Of a stretch of DNA of 60,000 nucleotides, positions 33,311-44,739 are shown piece by piece. The notes beneath the pieces were generated by a model. That model was not told the DNA's origin, did not search any database, and saw only the letters and a list, made by a program, of their open reading frames with translations. Position numbers and translations under genes: made by a program. Positions within the stretch are counted from its first letter, which is position 1; each line of letters opens with the position of its first letter. The DNA lies in the NCBI RefSeq assembly GCF_029227915.1, contig NC_079888.1, positions 10,215,001 to 10,275,000 on the forward strand. The letters run 5' to 3'. The DNA is from Hydractinia symbiolongicarpus. Its lineage: Eukaryota; Cnidaria; Hydrozoa; Anthoathecata; Hydractiniidae.

Positions 33311-36300
33311 ACATCTTTTGCTTTTGCTAAAATAACATTTCAAGAGCTTCTATCACATTATCTAACACTAGATTTGAACTTCGCTAGACTTGAATAACGT
33401 TTTTTCACTTGTTGTTTCCCACCCTTCTTTTTCAGAGGTTTATCAACGTGCTACCGACTAGCATTATATATTTTATAAGATTTTTTATTTCATCGTTTTT
33501 AGATGTTTTAAAATTTCTGACACTCAGGTTAACTATAACAACTATTCCTATGGCGTAGACAGTCATCTCTCCCGACCAGCAAGCAAATAATTCAAATAAT
33601 TTATTCCACAAAAAATAGTTATAAAATAAACACAATTTAATAAACACAAAGAACGTAACAAAAATGATTCACTTTAGATTCGTTATTTACTCCTCAGAGT
33701 AAATGTAATTATAAGGTTAAGAAGCCTTCTTTAACTAGAAAATAAACACTGCGCGAACCTGACCACGATTTCATCTTCTATGCGCATCATGAATCAAATT
33801 TTATTGTATTGTATCAAGGCAGAATTTATTGCGTAATAATCTGTACATTTCGTTTGTTTATCCACAGGAAACATATCACGTTGGAATTCAGACTATAAAA
33901 GTAACAGGAAAAAAAATTGGCCGAGACAAATAACAGAGAAAGAAAGGGAAAGGAATTTACAAAACAAGCTTTTTTTTAGCTAAAGATACGATGCCAAGGT
34001 GGTCAATCAAGCACTTATGTCAAACAAGAAAAGAAGGTTTTGGAAGCGGAAAAAAAAAGAAAAAAATAATAAGCAGTAAACCAGTATTCTTCCTGTTGTG
34101 GTTCTTTCCGTTTTGTTATTAAATGTATATTCAACTTAACTCACGAGGGTCGTGAAGTCGGGCGCCCATCAAAGTCTATCAAAAGTTATGACGATTTAGG
34201 ACTTTTAGCAATTTGTGTCACGTTATTTTCAAAATTCAACCTCGAACATTTTTTGGCACAGAAAAGTAGGCTTAAAAAGTTCTTTTTGGGCTACTACTTT
34301 AAAGGGAAACTAACGTTTGATAATAAGTCACGCTTAAAATGTTTCTTATAGTGTAAATATAAATATTGTGTAATTTTTTTTATAATTGCGAACTTTAGTT
34401 TTGTAAAAGACCAACGATTAATTTATAGATTAGAATTCCGTTGGTAGAACAGGCAACGTTATTTCACCGACCAATATAATGTGCATAAAATACCAGTAAA
34501 TATACATAAAGATCACAGGGTGAATACTCCTCCATAAGTTTCTTAAATAACCTTAGAAAAAGAAAATATCCTTAAAAGTACTTAAATAAACTTTCGCTAC
34601 TCTCCTAAATTTTCACTACTCTCCTTAATTTCTCCTTATTTCTTATTTTTTCTGATCATAACTTTTTAGGAAATGTATTCATGGATTGTTCATCACCAGT
34701 GAAATAAGACAAATTTCTCTGTTACCTAAAATCCTATATTTTCTATCTTTCAGGGCATAACTTATTACATATTTGTATAATATGTATAATTTTCTTATCA
34801 TAGAACATAGTATGCAACATTAAAGATAGAGAACTAAAATTGGTTTTCCCCTTAATTATCCTTATTTTTTTATATTTTTATTCTCGTTCGCAGCAAAATA
34901 TCCTTAAAAAATGTCAATTTGTCTCCTTAATTCTCCTTAATATCCTTACTTTTGTTCTCATTTTCTTAGTGTTTTAAAGATTGACTTCAACGCTTATACC
35001 TTTATAAAAACTAGAACTGACAACTAGAACATTTGTGTACACTCTAAGTATATTGTGCCTTGACAAACTAACACAAACGTTTGTTTTGACTGACTGTACT
35101 TCTGTCAACCGATTAGACAAAATTGATGTCAGCTGCCGTTTGAGAGACAGTATTCATTTTTGTTTATTGTTCTATCCTGCTGGCTATGTCATCAAAAACT
35201 GATTCTCAAAAAATTCGTAGTTCAAATATAGTTGATGGTTGTTTTAGTATTACTAATAATAAAAGGCGGGGTATGGGGGCGATTGCAGTCTGGGAGGAAG
35301 GCGGGTGCCTTACCACCATAACGTAATTTGCTTGCGAATATTTACATTAATTATTTTTCTATATTTTGAATGATACTCGTACTATTCCCAAGAAATTGAT
35401 ACGTCACCGGCCATCAAACTTACATAAACCGGAAAACAAATATTTAACGTCTTTTAACGGAGAGTAGAGTTTGGCATACTCAGAAGAACTGCATATTGTC
35501 ACTGATCCGAGCAAACAAGAGGCAACCATTGCTCAACGGGACAAAAATAGATTTGCGTTTATGTATTTCTTTGCAGCTAGTTGTAATATATTTTGATGCA
35601 TGTTTTGCAAATTTACTGCGTTAATAAGTTCCGGAGTAAACACGATTATACCAACACAAGATACTACGACGCATTCTCTATCTAAATTGTTTCTGTTAGT
35701 GTTTCCGAGTATCTGTTTTGTTTAACGGAATAATAAAATGCCCAACGGTTGTCTTGATTTGAAGCTTTGCTAGTTCAAATACGCTTTACTGGTTTTTAAT
35801 ATTGTTTTTCATAGTAAGGAAGTTCAATTTTGTAAAAAAAAACTTTCAATACGCACGGTCTATAAAAATGGTGCGTGGCTTTCCAAATTATTAGTGTCGC
35901 TTTCACTGAAGATCTTTTATCTGTCTACTCAAGTTTGTTTCGTTTGAACCTCCCGCACAGTAATAATTTGTGCAATAATTTGCTGAAGCCGGAAGAATGC
36001 GAAAAGTTTCAGTACAGAAAAAGCAACCAATCACTATCGAAGATATACAAAGATTTATCCAACGTTTTTTTAGTTAAATTCTTCTTCGCCTAGCCTGAGA
36101 AATTAGTCATTCTTGTTTTGGGATTTGCAGTCTTGCAGCAATATTCTGAATAGCAGATTTAAAAAGATGCTTGTTTTTTGAGAAACGCACTTGAAAATCT
36201 TAACTACAACACTAATACAGATCTGATTTTTTTCTAGGACTCAAATATTCGCAAGTTAATAAATAGAATGCCTATTTTTATTACTAACGCTTTTCTTTTC

Positions 36301-37008
36301 CGGGATCCGATAATAAGTTAAGCTTTATCGTGTTCTTATTTTTATTGACAAAATGAATGAAAAAGCCTGAACGTATGAGTGATTCACACAAGATCTAAAA
36401 ATCTTAAATCTTGTAGCCTGGGCTTTTTATTTCTACTATATAAACAATGTTGTAATAACATAGTTGAACATATGACCTCACCATTGTCTCAGAAGAAATA
36501 TTATCTTGTGAAGATTTAACTCTTTATTACCTTTCTTGGTAATTGCCAATATTTTACGCAAAACGTTCCAAAGAAAAATTGTTAACACGAAAAAAGTGTT
36601 TGTGAGTTTTATTACCCCTATGCTGGCCGGGATTTTGGAGGACTCAAAAAGGCTTGGGGTCGAGGTCGGGCTAAAAAAGCAAAGTAACGAAACTCGGCAC
36701 AAATTTTTGATAACATATTGGAGGAATATTATAAAAAAAATTGTTCGGATGACGTCATCGCCTTTTAAAAACATTCTCAATAGCAGTCTTTCGAGGTTCA
36801 CACATTTAAGTCCTTGTTTTTCGATGTCTCAGTTCAGCAGTTTCTGGAATGTTTGACATTGAGATAGAGAAAGGAGAATTAATATTCTGCCTGCTTCCTT
36901 GCGTGAGAAGCTATGGGGTATGTTTTATAAATGCCTGGTTAAAGTTTGTGACAATTTTGTCCAGGATTGTCGCATCATCTTTAAATTCATCACAATCCTA
37001 TAAGTGCT
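33311..37008. other. AT-rich non-coding DNA
   Basis: No gene can be supported. There are CTCCTTAAT-type simple repeats between about 34540 and 34960. Overlapping opposite-strand open frames near 36478-36856 show no recognisable motif. A TGACGTCA lies at about 36750. Confidence 0.45.
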
Positions 37009-37190
37009 CAACACTGATGTGCGGCATGTTTTACCTGTACTAAGCGCTTAGCCCATATATAACAACACTATAACGCTCAAGTCGCTCCTTTCCACATTTA
37101 GTTTTAAAATTTCACTTAAAATTCCGCAAAATTAGAAGTAGTTTTACTGTGACGGAGTAACAACAGGTTGTGGTGTAAATTTGCATTTTA
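37009..37190 (+). repeat. dispersed repeat family A, copy 3
   Basis: It shares GATGTGCGGC, CTGTACTAAGCGCTTAGCCC, CCGCAAAATTAGAA and TTACTGTGACGGAGTAACAA with the copies near 8.7 and 10.1 kb. It has an insertion relative to them in the middle. Same orientation. Confidence 0.5.
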
Positions 37191-37534
37191 ACCAAATTTA
37201 CTGCAACTTACATTTCTGATGAGATTGTTATGCCTATAAAAGGGCGCAGCACGGTAAGTGTTCCACCTAAACACGTGACATACTTTACCTGTCCTAGGCA
37301 CGACATGTGTGCCAGGCCCAGCGACTAGTTTATTGTAACATTGGCAAAATACTCTTAGATTTTTTAGACCGGTCGATAACATGTAGTTTCCTACAACATC
37401 GATTTTACACAGTAAATTTTGTCTAAGTTAATTTTATTTCTTCAAACAGCTAGATACAGACCGGAATAAATACTTATATTGGAGTATCAAAATAATAATT
37501 TCTACAGAAATATATGAGATAACATTATTGCTAT

Positions 37535-38617
37535 TCACAACACCGTCACTTTATCCATCACAATAGTTGACGTTTCAAAAGACGTCGTTAAGCATACCGA
37601 AGCGCCGTTAGCAGCACTTTTCCTTATAAGACTTTTCACCTTGAAGTAATTGTTATTTGAGTCGTCTGTCGTGCCAAAAAAGCTTTCTTTTCTCATGTAC
37701 GGTTTCTGCGTCAACCTGTTGTAACATATTTTAATACTCTTCCATTGACGTTGTCGCCATGACGCTAATTCACGTCGGAAATCACGTCTGTAATACGCGT
37801 ACATAATAGGATCCAGACAGGGATTAATAAGCATGATCGAATAGGACGCATTAACGACTTGGTGTGGTAGATTCACATTGTATTGCACCAGTAGCTCCAC
37901 AATGCAGGTTGGTATCCAACACAAAAAGAAACTTATTGCTACCATAATGCACACTTTTATGCCAGCAGGATTTGACGATTTTTCGTTTGAAGTGCGAAGC
38001 TTTTCTTGAATCAATTTTACGATAGTATAATAGATTATACCGAGTAGGACACCAATCAAGAATACTAAAGCAAATAATGCTTCCGAGAAATAAAGGTTGA
38101 TTTTAACCCCCACTTTTGGGTCTATGGATGTACTCAAACTCCAAGTGAAGGGAAGAAGAGTCATAAAAAGGGTGGTGATCCATCCTAAGGTGATAACAAA
38201 TATAGCTCGCCTCCTGGACATCACTTCTTGATAGCGAAACGGTTTCTTTATCGAATAATATCGATCGCCAGCTATTAAAACTAAGTTGATTGTCGAAGCT
38301 AGCATATTAAAACTAACCACGCTTCCACAAAACAGCGGGCAGTCTTGTGGTGGGCGGTTTAACAGGGCGCAATATTCACATGGCGCTATTGTTAACCCAA
38401 CTAAAAGATCACTGACGCTCAGTGAGAGTACAAAATAGTTTTGATACGAGCGTAGTTGTCGATTGTTTAGAAATAACCAACACAACATCGCATTGGCGAT
38501 TACAATAACAACGGTCTCTACAGACAGAAATACCCAGAATGCAATTGGTATATCTTTGTATACAGGTAAGTCCTTGTCGCCGTAAGGACCTGCGGAAGAG
38601 TTGATGGACGATGACAT
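37535..38617 (-). CDS. class A (rhodopsin-like) GPCR
   Basis: The 360-residue seven-helix receptor has class A landmarks: N42 in TM1 (IANAM), D70 in TM2 (SVSDLLVG), DRY at 118-120, W146 in TM4, CWIP at 233-236 in TM6, and DPIMY at 269-273 in TM7 (the D/NPxxY motif). N-glycosylation sequons (NSS at 6-8) are in the extracellular N terminus. TM5 has no proline and the second extracellular loop has no cysteine. Together with DPxxY, these are traits shared with melanocortin/cannabinoid/adenosine-type receptors. The frame is open further upstream, but TTTTTTCTATGTTTTAG at 38688 looks like a splice acceptor. ATG 38617 is therefore preferred and a 5' exon is expected upstream. The ligand is unknown. 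Confidence 0.85.
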   Translation of the reverse strand: MSSSINSSAGPYGDKDLPVYKDIPIAFWVFLSVETVVIVIANAMLCWLFLNNRQLRSYQNYFVLSLSVSDLLVGLTIAPCEYCALLNRPPQDCPLFCGSVVSFNMLASTINLVLIAGDRYYSIKKPFRYQEVMSRRRAIFVITLGWITTLFMTLLPFTWSLSTSIDPKVGVKINLYFSEALFALVFLIGVLLGIIYYTIVKLIQEKLRTSNEKSSNPAGIKVCIMVAISFFLCWIPTCIVELLVQYNVNLPHQVVNASYSIMLINPCLDPIMYAYYRRDFRRELASWRQRQWKSIKICYNRLTQKPYMRKESFFGTTDDSNNNYFKVKSLIRKSAANGASVCLTTSFETSTIVMDKVTVL

Positions 38618-38687
38618 ATCCGCGGAATATATACTGTGTCGGGCTACACTGTACCAGATCAGACGTACTTGCTGTAACCCGTGTGTT

Positions 38688-38704
38688 CTAAAACATAGAA
38701 AAAA
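38688..38704 (-). other. probable splice acceptor upstream of the GPCR coding exon
   Basis: On the minus strand a pyrimidine-rich stretch ends in TTTTAG directly before AACACACGGG, 70 bases upstream of the chosen ATG. This fits a 5' untranslated exon joined here by splicing. Candidate donors on the same strand are at 40757 and 46851. Confidence 0.45.
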
Positions 38705-38990
38705 CATGGTTAAAAAAATCTCTTATAAAGGAAAAAAATAGAATATTGGTTCATAAAATTATTCCGGTCTTATATTATATCTAAATTTAGAAAAAAGGTT
38801 AAAAAATTCATAAGACATGTGATTAAAAGTGTAAATATGCATGAAAATATATCTAAATATATCGTAATTCCAATAATTTCTTTTATCCTTGTATTATTTG
38901 AGACTTGGTTATTTCCAGAGTTTTTCTGCTCTTCAAAAAACGTTCTTGTAGAGAAAAAAGAGAAATGAAATATTGGTGGTTCACGAAAAT

Positions 38991-39030
38991 AAATATATAT
39001 TAAATATATATTAAATATATATTAAATATA
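38991..39030. repeat. AT-rich 11-bp tandem repeat
   Basis: About 3.6 copies of the unit AAATATATATT. Confidence 0.8.
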
Positions 39031-42000
39031 GATTTAAAAATTAAAAAAGTAAAAACAGTTTAAAAATACAAGTGTAAATAATTTGCTTCAATTGAAAGCA
39101 AAACATTTTTTTAAGTTTAATATCACAGGAAACCCCTAGACCCGTAGCACGCAAATTTGCGTCGCACCAAGAGTGAAATGCCGACATTATGATCTGAAAA
39201 ATATTCACGAACAGTAAATATAACAACTATTCTTAACATAACAAAAAGTTCAATTTGTTTTAACAAACATCGAACTTCAACGGTTTTAAGTACAAAATGA
39301 GACTTGATTATTAATTAGGTAATCGGGGAAAAATGGGGGAAAGGTGACTAATTGTGATCGTCAGTGGCTAAAAGTTTCACACTGTTAGTTCATCCCACTA
39401 ATAGTATTCTTTGACTAACTTCAACCCGACTATAAATCTTTAGGAAACCATCTTTAGAGTTAAAGTTTAAAATCTTTATTCAAACACTACAAGATTAAAA
39501 CTACGTTGGGACAGTTATCAAAGACAGCAATGGTAAAGAGAAGAAATTCACAATAGTAATGCCGTTGTATTCAGGTAGCGATGAGTCTCCTGGTAAGAAC
39601 GAATCATAATAAACTTTTACAAGCCTAAATATTTCTGTAAGAATAAAAAAGTTCTAACCATGCTAGTTATTATTCTTCTTTCTTTATTGTTCTAATAGAC
39701 CTATTGTTTATAACCTGAAATCCCAGCCTGATATTCTTATAAAACATATTCTTATAAAAGAGAAAGCGACTAAATTTTCCCTTATAAGGTACATGCAAAA
39801 AGGGCGAAAGAAAACTAGCGAAGGATACAAAACGCAAGACAGAAAAAAACTAGGAAGTTAAATTAAGTGATAATCAGGTGTGATAGCTTCAAAAACTGTG
39901 GCGAAAAAGTGAAAATTATTTTCCCAAATAAAAAATAACAAAAACCTGCTATTTCTCTTCACGCAGCAGCTGAAAAATCAATTAAACCTTGTGTTTTTTT
40001 AACGTTTTTTTTTAGCGTTTAAATACAATATAATGTGGAGAATCACAGATTACGAGTTCATTTTTGTGTTGTTACAACTGTTCAAATGATAAAAAAATAT
40101 CGATTATTACTATGCGAAAATAAAAACACAGTTTATCAGCCTATACATTATCGGTAAAAAATTTAGTAAAAATTGACCACATGTTGGTGGCAAATATTTT
40201 GTACGGACGCTTTTACCGACCAACCATCACCGACTTGTACCAAAAATGTTTTGACGAATTTTTTGCTTTTATTAAGTGCACTAACAAGGCCTCATTGAAA
40301 ATAAGAGGATACAAGGTTTGAGTATCCTTAGATTACGTTTTAAATCGAAATCTATATACAAAAAGAGGAACTTTTCTTGCACATATGATTGTCCCTCAAA
40401 TGAAAATTATTTTCTATAGATTACTTCAAAAATTAGTCGATAAAAAGTGACTATGTAGTTTTGAGCAATTGACTAAAAATTCATGTCACCATTAAAGTTT
40501 TACCTTTTTTATTACTCGACTTTTTTATTACTCGACTTTTTTCACCGATAACGTAAATTTCTTATTGCACATGACTCCCAACCATTTTTTTTTTGTTTGA
40601 ATGAGTCAGTTAAATTATTCATAACAACAGTAAACTATCTATCCTGGGCTTATAATTTATGCGAGATCAGAAACATTGGAGATAAGATAGGTGGGACTAT
40701 AGTACGATAAGTAATGCTTTAAGATAAAGGTTATTCTACAAAGAGAGAGAACTCACCATGTAACCGCCATGCCTAATTGAACGTGTCTTGATATTTTGCA
40801 GACGTCTTGTTCTAACTGTTAAAAGCACACGAAATTCACTCATGTCGTATAAGTGAAAAAAAGAAGTTGCACAGAAGCGAGTGCGAAAGTCGCAAAATCA
40901 GAAAATATTATGTAACACACGATACCTTACGGATACCGTTTAAAGCCAGAAAATTGTAAATAATATATAAAAAAAACTTATTTCGAAATAGTACACGCAT
41001 TCTGTCAGTGTGTGTGCGTGCGCACGAGAATAAAATCGTGCTACGCACGAAATGCGATAAATAAAAGACGGGCGAACCAATTATCAAATCGATAATTGAA
41101 GAACTGTTTATTCCTTACAACTGACCTTGGCGTTTTGACTTTCATTTCGATTTTTCTAATTTTTGTGTGTTTAAAAACTTAAAATATGGCAAACTTGTAG
41201 CCCTGACAGTGAAAAGGGTAAAAAAAAATTTTTCCCTAAAATCAACTGTGAAGCAACACACTCAGCTTCAGTTTTTAATAGTTTATTAGTTCGAGATATG
41301 CAAGCTTTTTTTAGGTGTAAGAAACTTCACAATGCCTTTACTTTTTCCATGAGTTTGCTGACTGTCGCAAATATATACACTTTTTTATGTTTAAACTTCT
41401 TTCTGAAAAACAATCAACGTTAGCCAAAAGCTCAACGAGCTTTAATAGATATTTCAAATTCGGCAAACGTAAATAAAATTTTGAGCTTGTACACGTAGGA
41501 GGTAAGGGGGGAAGGGCGTGGAAAGGTCAAAGCAAGATCATTGAAGGTAAAAAGAAGGAAAAAATAATAATTAATAAAGAAAGCATAGGAAAGAGTGCTA
41601 CGAAAGCTTCGTTAAATTCATTTGCGGTGTTCGCAAAATTCTTTCGTGACAGAATAAGAAAGCGAATTAGTTCTCTGATCCGGCCGGGAACTGTATATAT
41701 TTATGAATATAATATTTGTTTTCTACGCTTTCCTTATTTCTTTTAAAACATAAATATTAGTTTTAAAAGTCTTTTTAATATAAAACACGAAAATAGTATT
41801 TGCGGCTTCCTTTTTTCTCTTTTTTTATTATTATTATATTTTGTAAGTTTGAACATTAATTTAAAAAATACTCTCAATGCATTTATAACGAATTATTTTT
41901 TAACATTTTTAGATTTCCTCTTGAAATCCTGTTTGTCTTGTTTTACAACGCACACAAAAAAACATGAAAATAAAAATAAACAACCTGAAAAAATAAACAA

Positions 42001-44299
42001 AATAAGCAAACAAATAATTTTTTGAACTTGAGTTCTGCTTAAAAGAACGTGTTTTTCTTTCCTTATAAGATCCAGTTTATAAGCAACTGTACTAAGATTT
42101 AGGCAAGGTTTCTAAACAACTTTTACGTTATTGCATATCAATTTTACGGCAAGGTTTTAAAAATACATTATTCCAACTCATTGCAAAGGGGGCTCAAAGG
42201 TTTCGGTTTCCATTGGATAATCATTTCTACTCATCCATGGAACACTTCCTTACCTTTCCTGCTTCGAAGCCGAGTAATTATTAATTGTGCAGGTAGTACA
42301 GGAAATAAAAAATTGCGAGTTAGATCGAGCAAATGTTAGTAGGACTTTCAATAACATTCTAAACTGTTCGATTTTATTTCTTGTAACAGTTAGATAATTG
42401 TTTAATTTAAAGATACTGTTATTAGTATCGAGATACTTATAAAAAAAACGTGTAACGTGTAAACTTAAGAAGTCTGGGAATACGAAATAATTAGTCGTTA
42501 TTCCGTAAAAAAATCTACGGGAATTCACACGTCGTTTATATATGTCCGTATTGGTATTTCGTACATACTTGTTCTCCTGCCAGCATGAATTAATGAAATT
42601 ACTCTATAGAAAGTGCTGCGGCGCAACCATTTTGTGCAGAGACATAAAACTCTACATAGGCGCCGTAATTTTGGTTTAGAGTGGAGGTACCTATTATTTG
42701 AAAGAAATTTAGTCTAAAAATTGTCTTAACACATTCTTAACTGAACAATCTTTAAAAAGAAATTTTATACAGATATTTGCAGCCTCTTTTTTTAAACACA
42801 GTTCTAGTGTTAAGAAGTGATTTCACGATTATGTATATATTGCTGTTCCAAGATTGCTCTGATATAAAAATTAACGACTCAATTGTATTTTCAGAACATT
42901 CACGGCAATATTGTTTTTTATTGAACTTTAAAATTAACGCATAAGATTCCCGTACTAAAAAGATAGTTTTTCTTGCGCCGGTCCTTGTAACTAACATTTG
43001 AACACTAATTCCTTCTAAAACTCTATAGTCAATGTTCTTACAAAGGTGATACCCTTTTTATACTGTTCTGATTGTTAAAAGATGCTTATCTTTGATTACA
43101 ATACCTTAAACTATATTTCAAAAAAAATTTCTGACAGTCATAAAAACCCCAGCTATTTAAATGTAGTTCGTTCCATAACATTAATTTCGTTATTGCTATG
43201 GAAACATTTCTTGCGACAGCCCTACCTGCGGTATATTCTATGTGCAGCGATGACTAGTAACTTTCTGTGATACTCGCAAATAACAATAAACATTTAAAAA
43301 TTCTTGCCTTTAGAAATCCTTTCACCTGAGAGCAGTGGTTTTGAGGTTACATAAAGAGTTGCTCGAAATCGAAATAAAACTGGAATAACTACCTGTTTCT
43401 TATCAGTTGTATTTATTCAAAACTCACAAGTTTATTCCTTCTTTTGCTGAAAAAAAGCTGTCTTTGATTTGTCAACAAGCATAGTTACACAAAACTTTTT
43501 CTTTCATAATTTTTTTCACTGAAAAGTGTTAAGTATTCTGGAATTAGTACTTTTTGCATTTATAGTAGTTCATAATGTTTAACACTCCTCTGTGAAGCCA
43601 TTAACAAATGACCTGACGAATTTCTTAAGATATATCAAAATGTGAACAATAAAATGTAGGAAGATGTCCCGCGAAATAAATTCCCGCCAAGCACCGCCTA
43701 ATGTTTTCCGCTCTCTTATAGAGGCTTGTTTCCATTTGGCTAAATTTTCCGCTACAGCCTAAAAAGTTCCTGTTAGTGCCACTTCGACAAAATCAGAGAT
43801 TCGTGAGCTTTTTGCGTTATAGAGGAAAATGCAGTCGAATGAGAACTAGCCTTAACTGAGATAAGAATTTTTGTTTGTAAAAGAAACTAGGCTGCAACCA
43901 AAATTTGTTCCTTTAACAAAAGTGAAAGCAAAAACGTATAAACCAATTATTTTTCTAACAAACAATTTTCGACTTTGTCTTAATCTGAAGTGAAAAGCAG
44001 ACCACTGCAGGCAAATTTCTTTCTTCGCAAGTCGTGTCAGGAAAAGAGTGCAAGTAAAAACAATAAAAAATAACATAGGAATGCAGAATAGTCTAATGGT
44101 CCAGTATGACCCTGACATTTTCCGTTGCTATAAAAACCAAAAAGGCATTTTCTTTTTTCGAAACGTTTTAAGAAAGTATACACTTAACATTAACAAGTCC
44201 ACGCGTAAAGGGGAGTGGTGGCGCGGCCTGAATAGGGCTCACAAGTTTTGGTTGCAAGAAACTTCAGCATTATTCTTGGCTTAAAGTCCAGTTTCTAGG
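39031..44299. other. non-coding DNA upstream of the GPCR; possible 5' exon end
   Basis: No coding gene is supported. At 40751-40757 the minus strand reads TTACATG followed by GTGAGT, a consensus donor about 2.1 kb upstream of the GPCR acceptor and possibly the end of a 5' exon. Near 41067 lies GACGGGCGAACC followed by a 7-bp hairpin (41079-41097), which resembles the Helitron-like ends but lacks their CTAG. Confidence 0.4.
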
Positions 44300-44726
44300 C
44301 ATGGGTATATGGTATATTAATGACCTTCATCCAATCTGATTTAGACTGCGTTAGTTCTAAACTCAAATTCCTCTGTATTAACTCTGTTCTTATTACCTCC
44401 TGCCAAGTCTTGGTCGTTCTGCCTCAGGGTTTTGCCCCAGGAACTATCAAATCTTCACACTAATTATCCTCCTCTTTTCTTTCCAAATGTTGCAATTAAC
44501 TCAGTCTTCTCATGTGGATAACATCGCTGATGCTACGAATACTTAACCTGCTTCTTATCTCATCTGAACTCTTTCTGTCTTTCAAACTGGTGTTATACGT
44601 ACACCGAATCATTCTGATATCATTTCTTTCTAAAAGGTCAAGATCTTCCTTCCTTACTACCCATGTCTTATTACCGTACCACAGAACGCAATGCAAGAAT
44701 AACCATTTTGTGCTTATTAAATACAT
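44300..44726 (-). pseudogene. LINE reverse transcriptase C-terminal relic
   Basis: The minus-strand frame at 44496-44726 contains YGNKTWVVRKEDLDLLER, then RMIRCTYNTSLKDRKSS and RSRLSIRSISDVI. This is the conserved region downstream of the RT domain in many animal LINE ORF2 proteins. After a stop, degenerate sequence continues (TKTWQEVIRTELIQRNLSLE) to about 44300, resembling the extreme C terminus of the same protein. It is a 5'-truncated, decayed insertion. Confidence 0.7.
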
Positions 44727-44739
44727 TTCTGACCAAAAA

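Noticed and set aside
36478-36856. Two overlapping open frames on opposite strands (about 107 codons each)
   Set aside because: Mutual shadows with no domain, and they adjoin a dispersed repeat.
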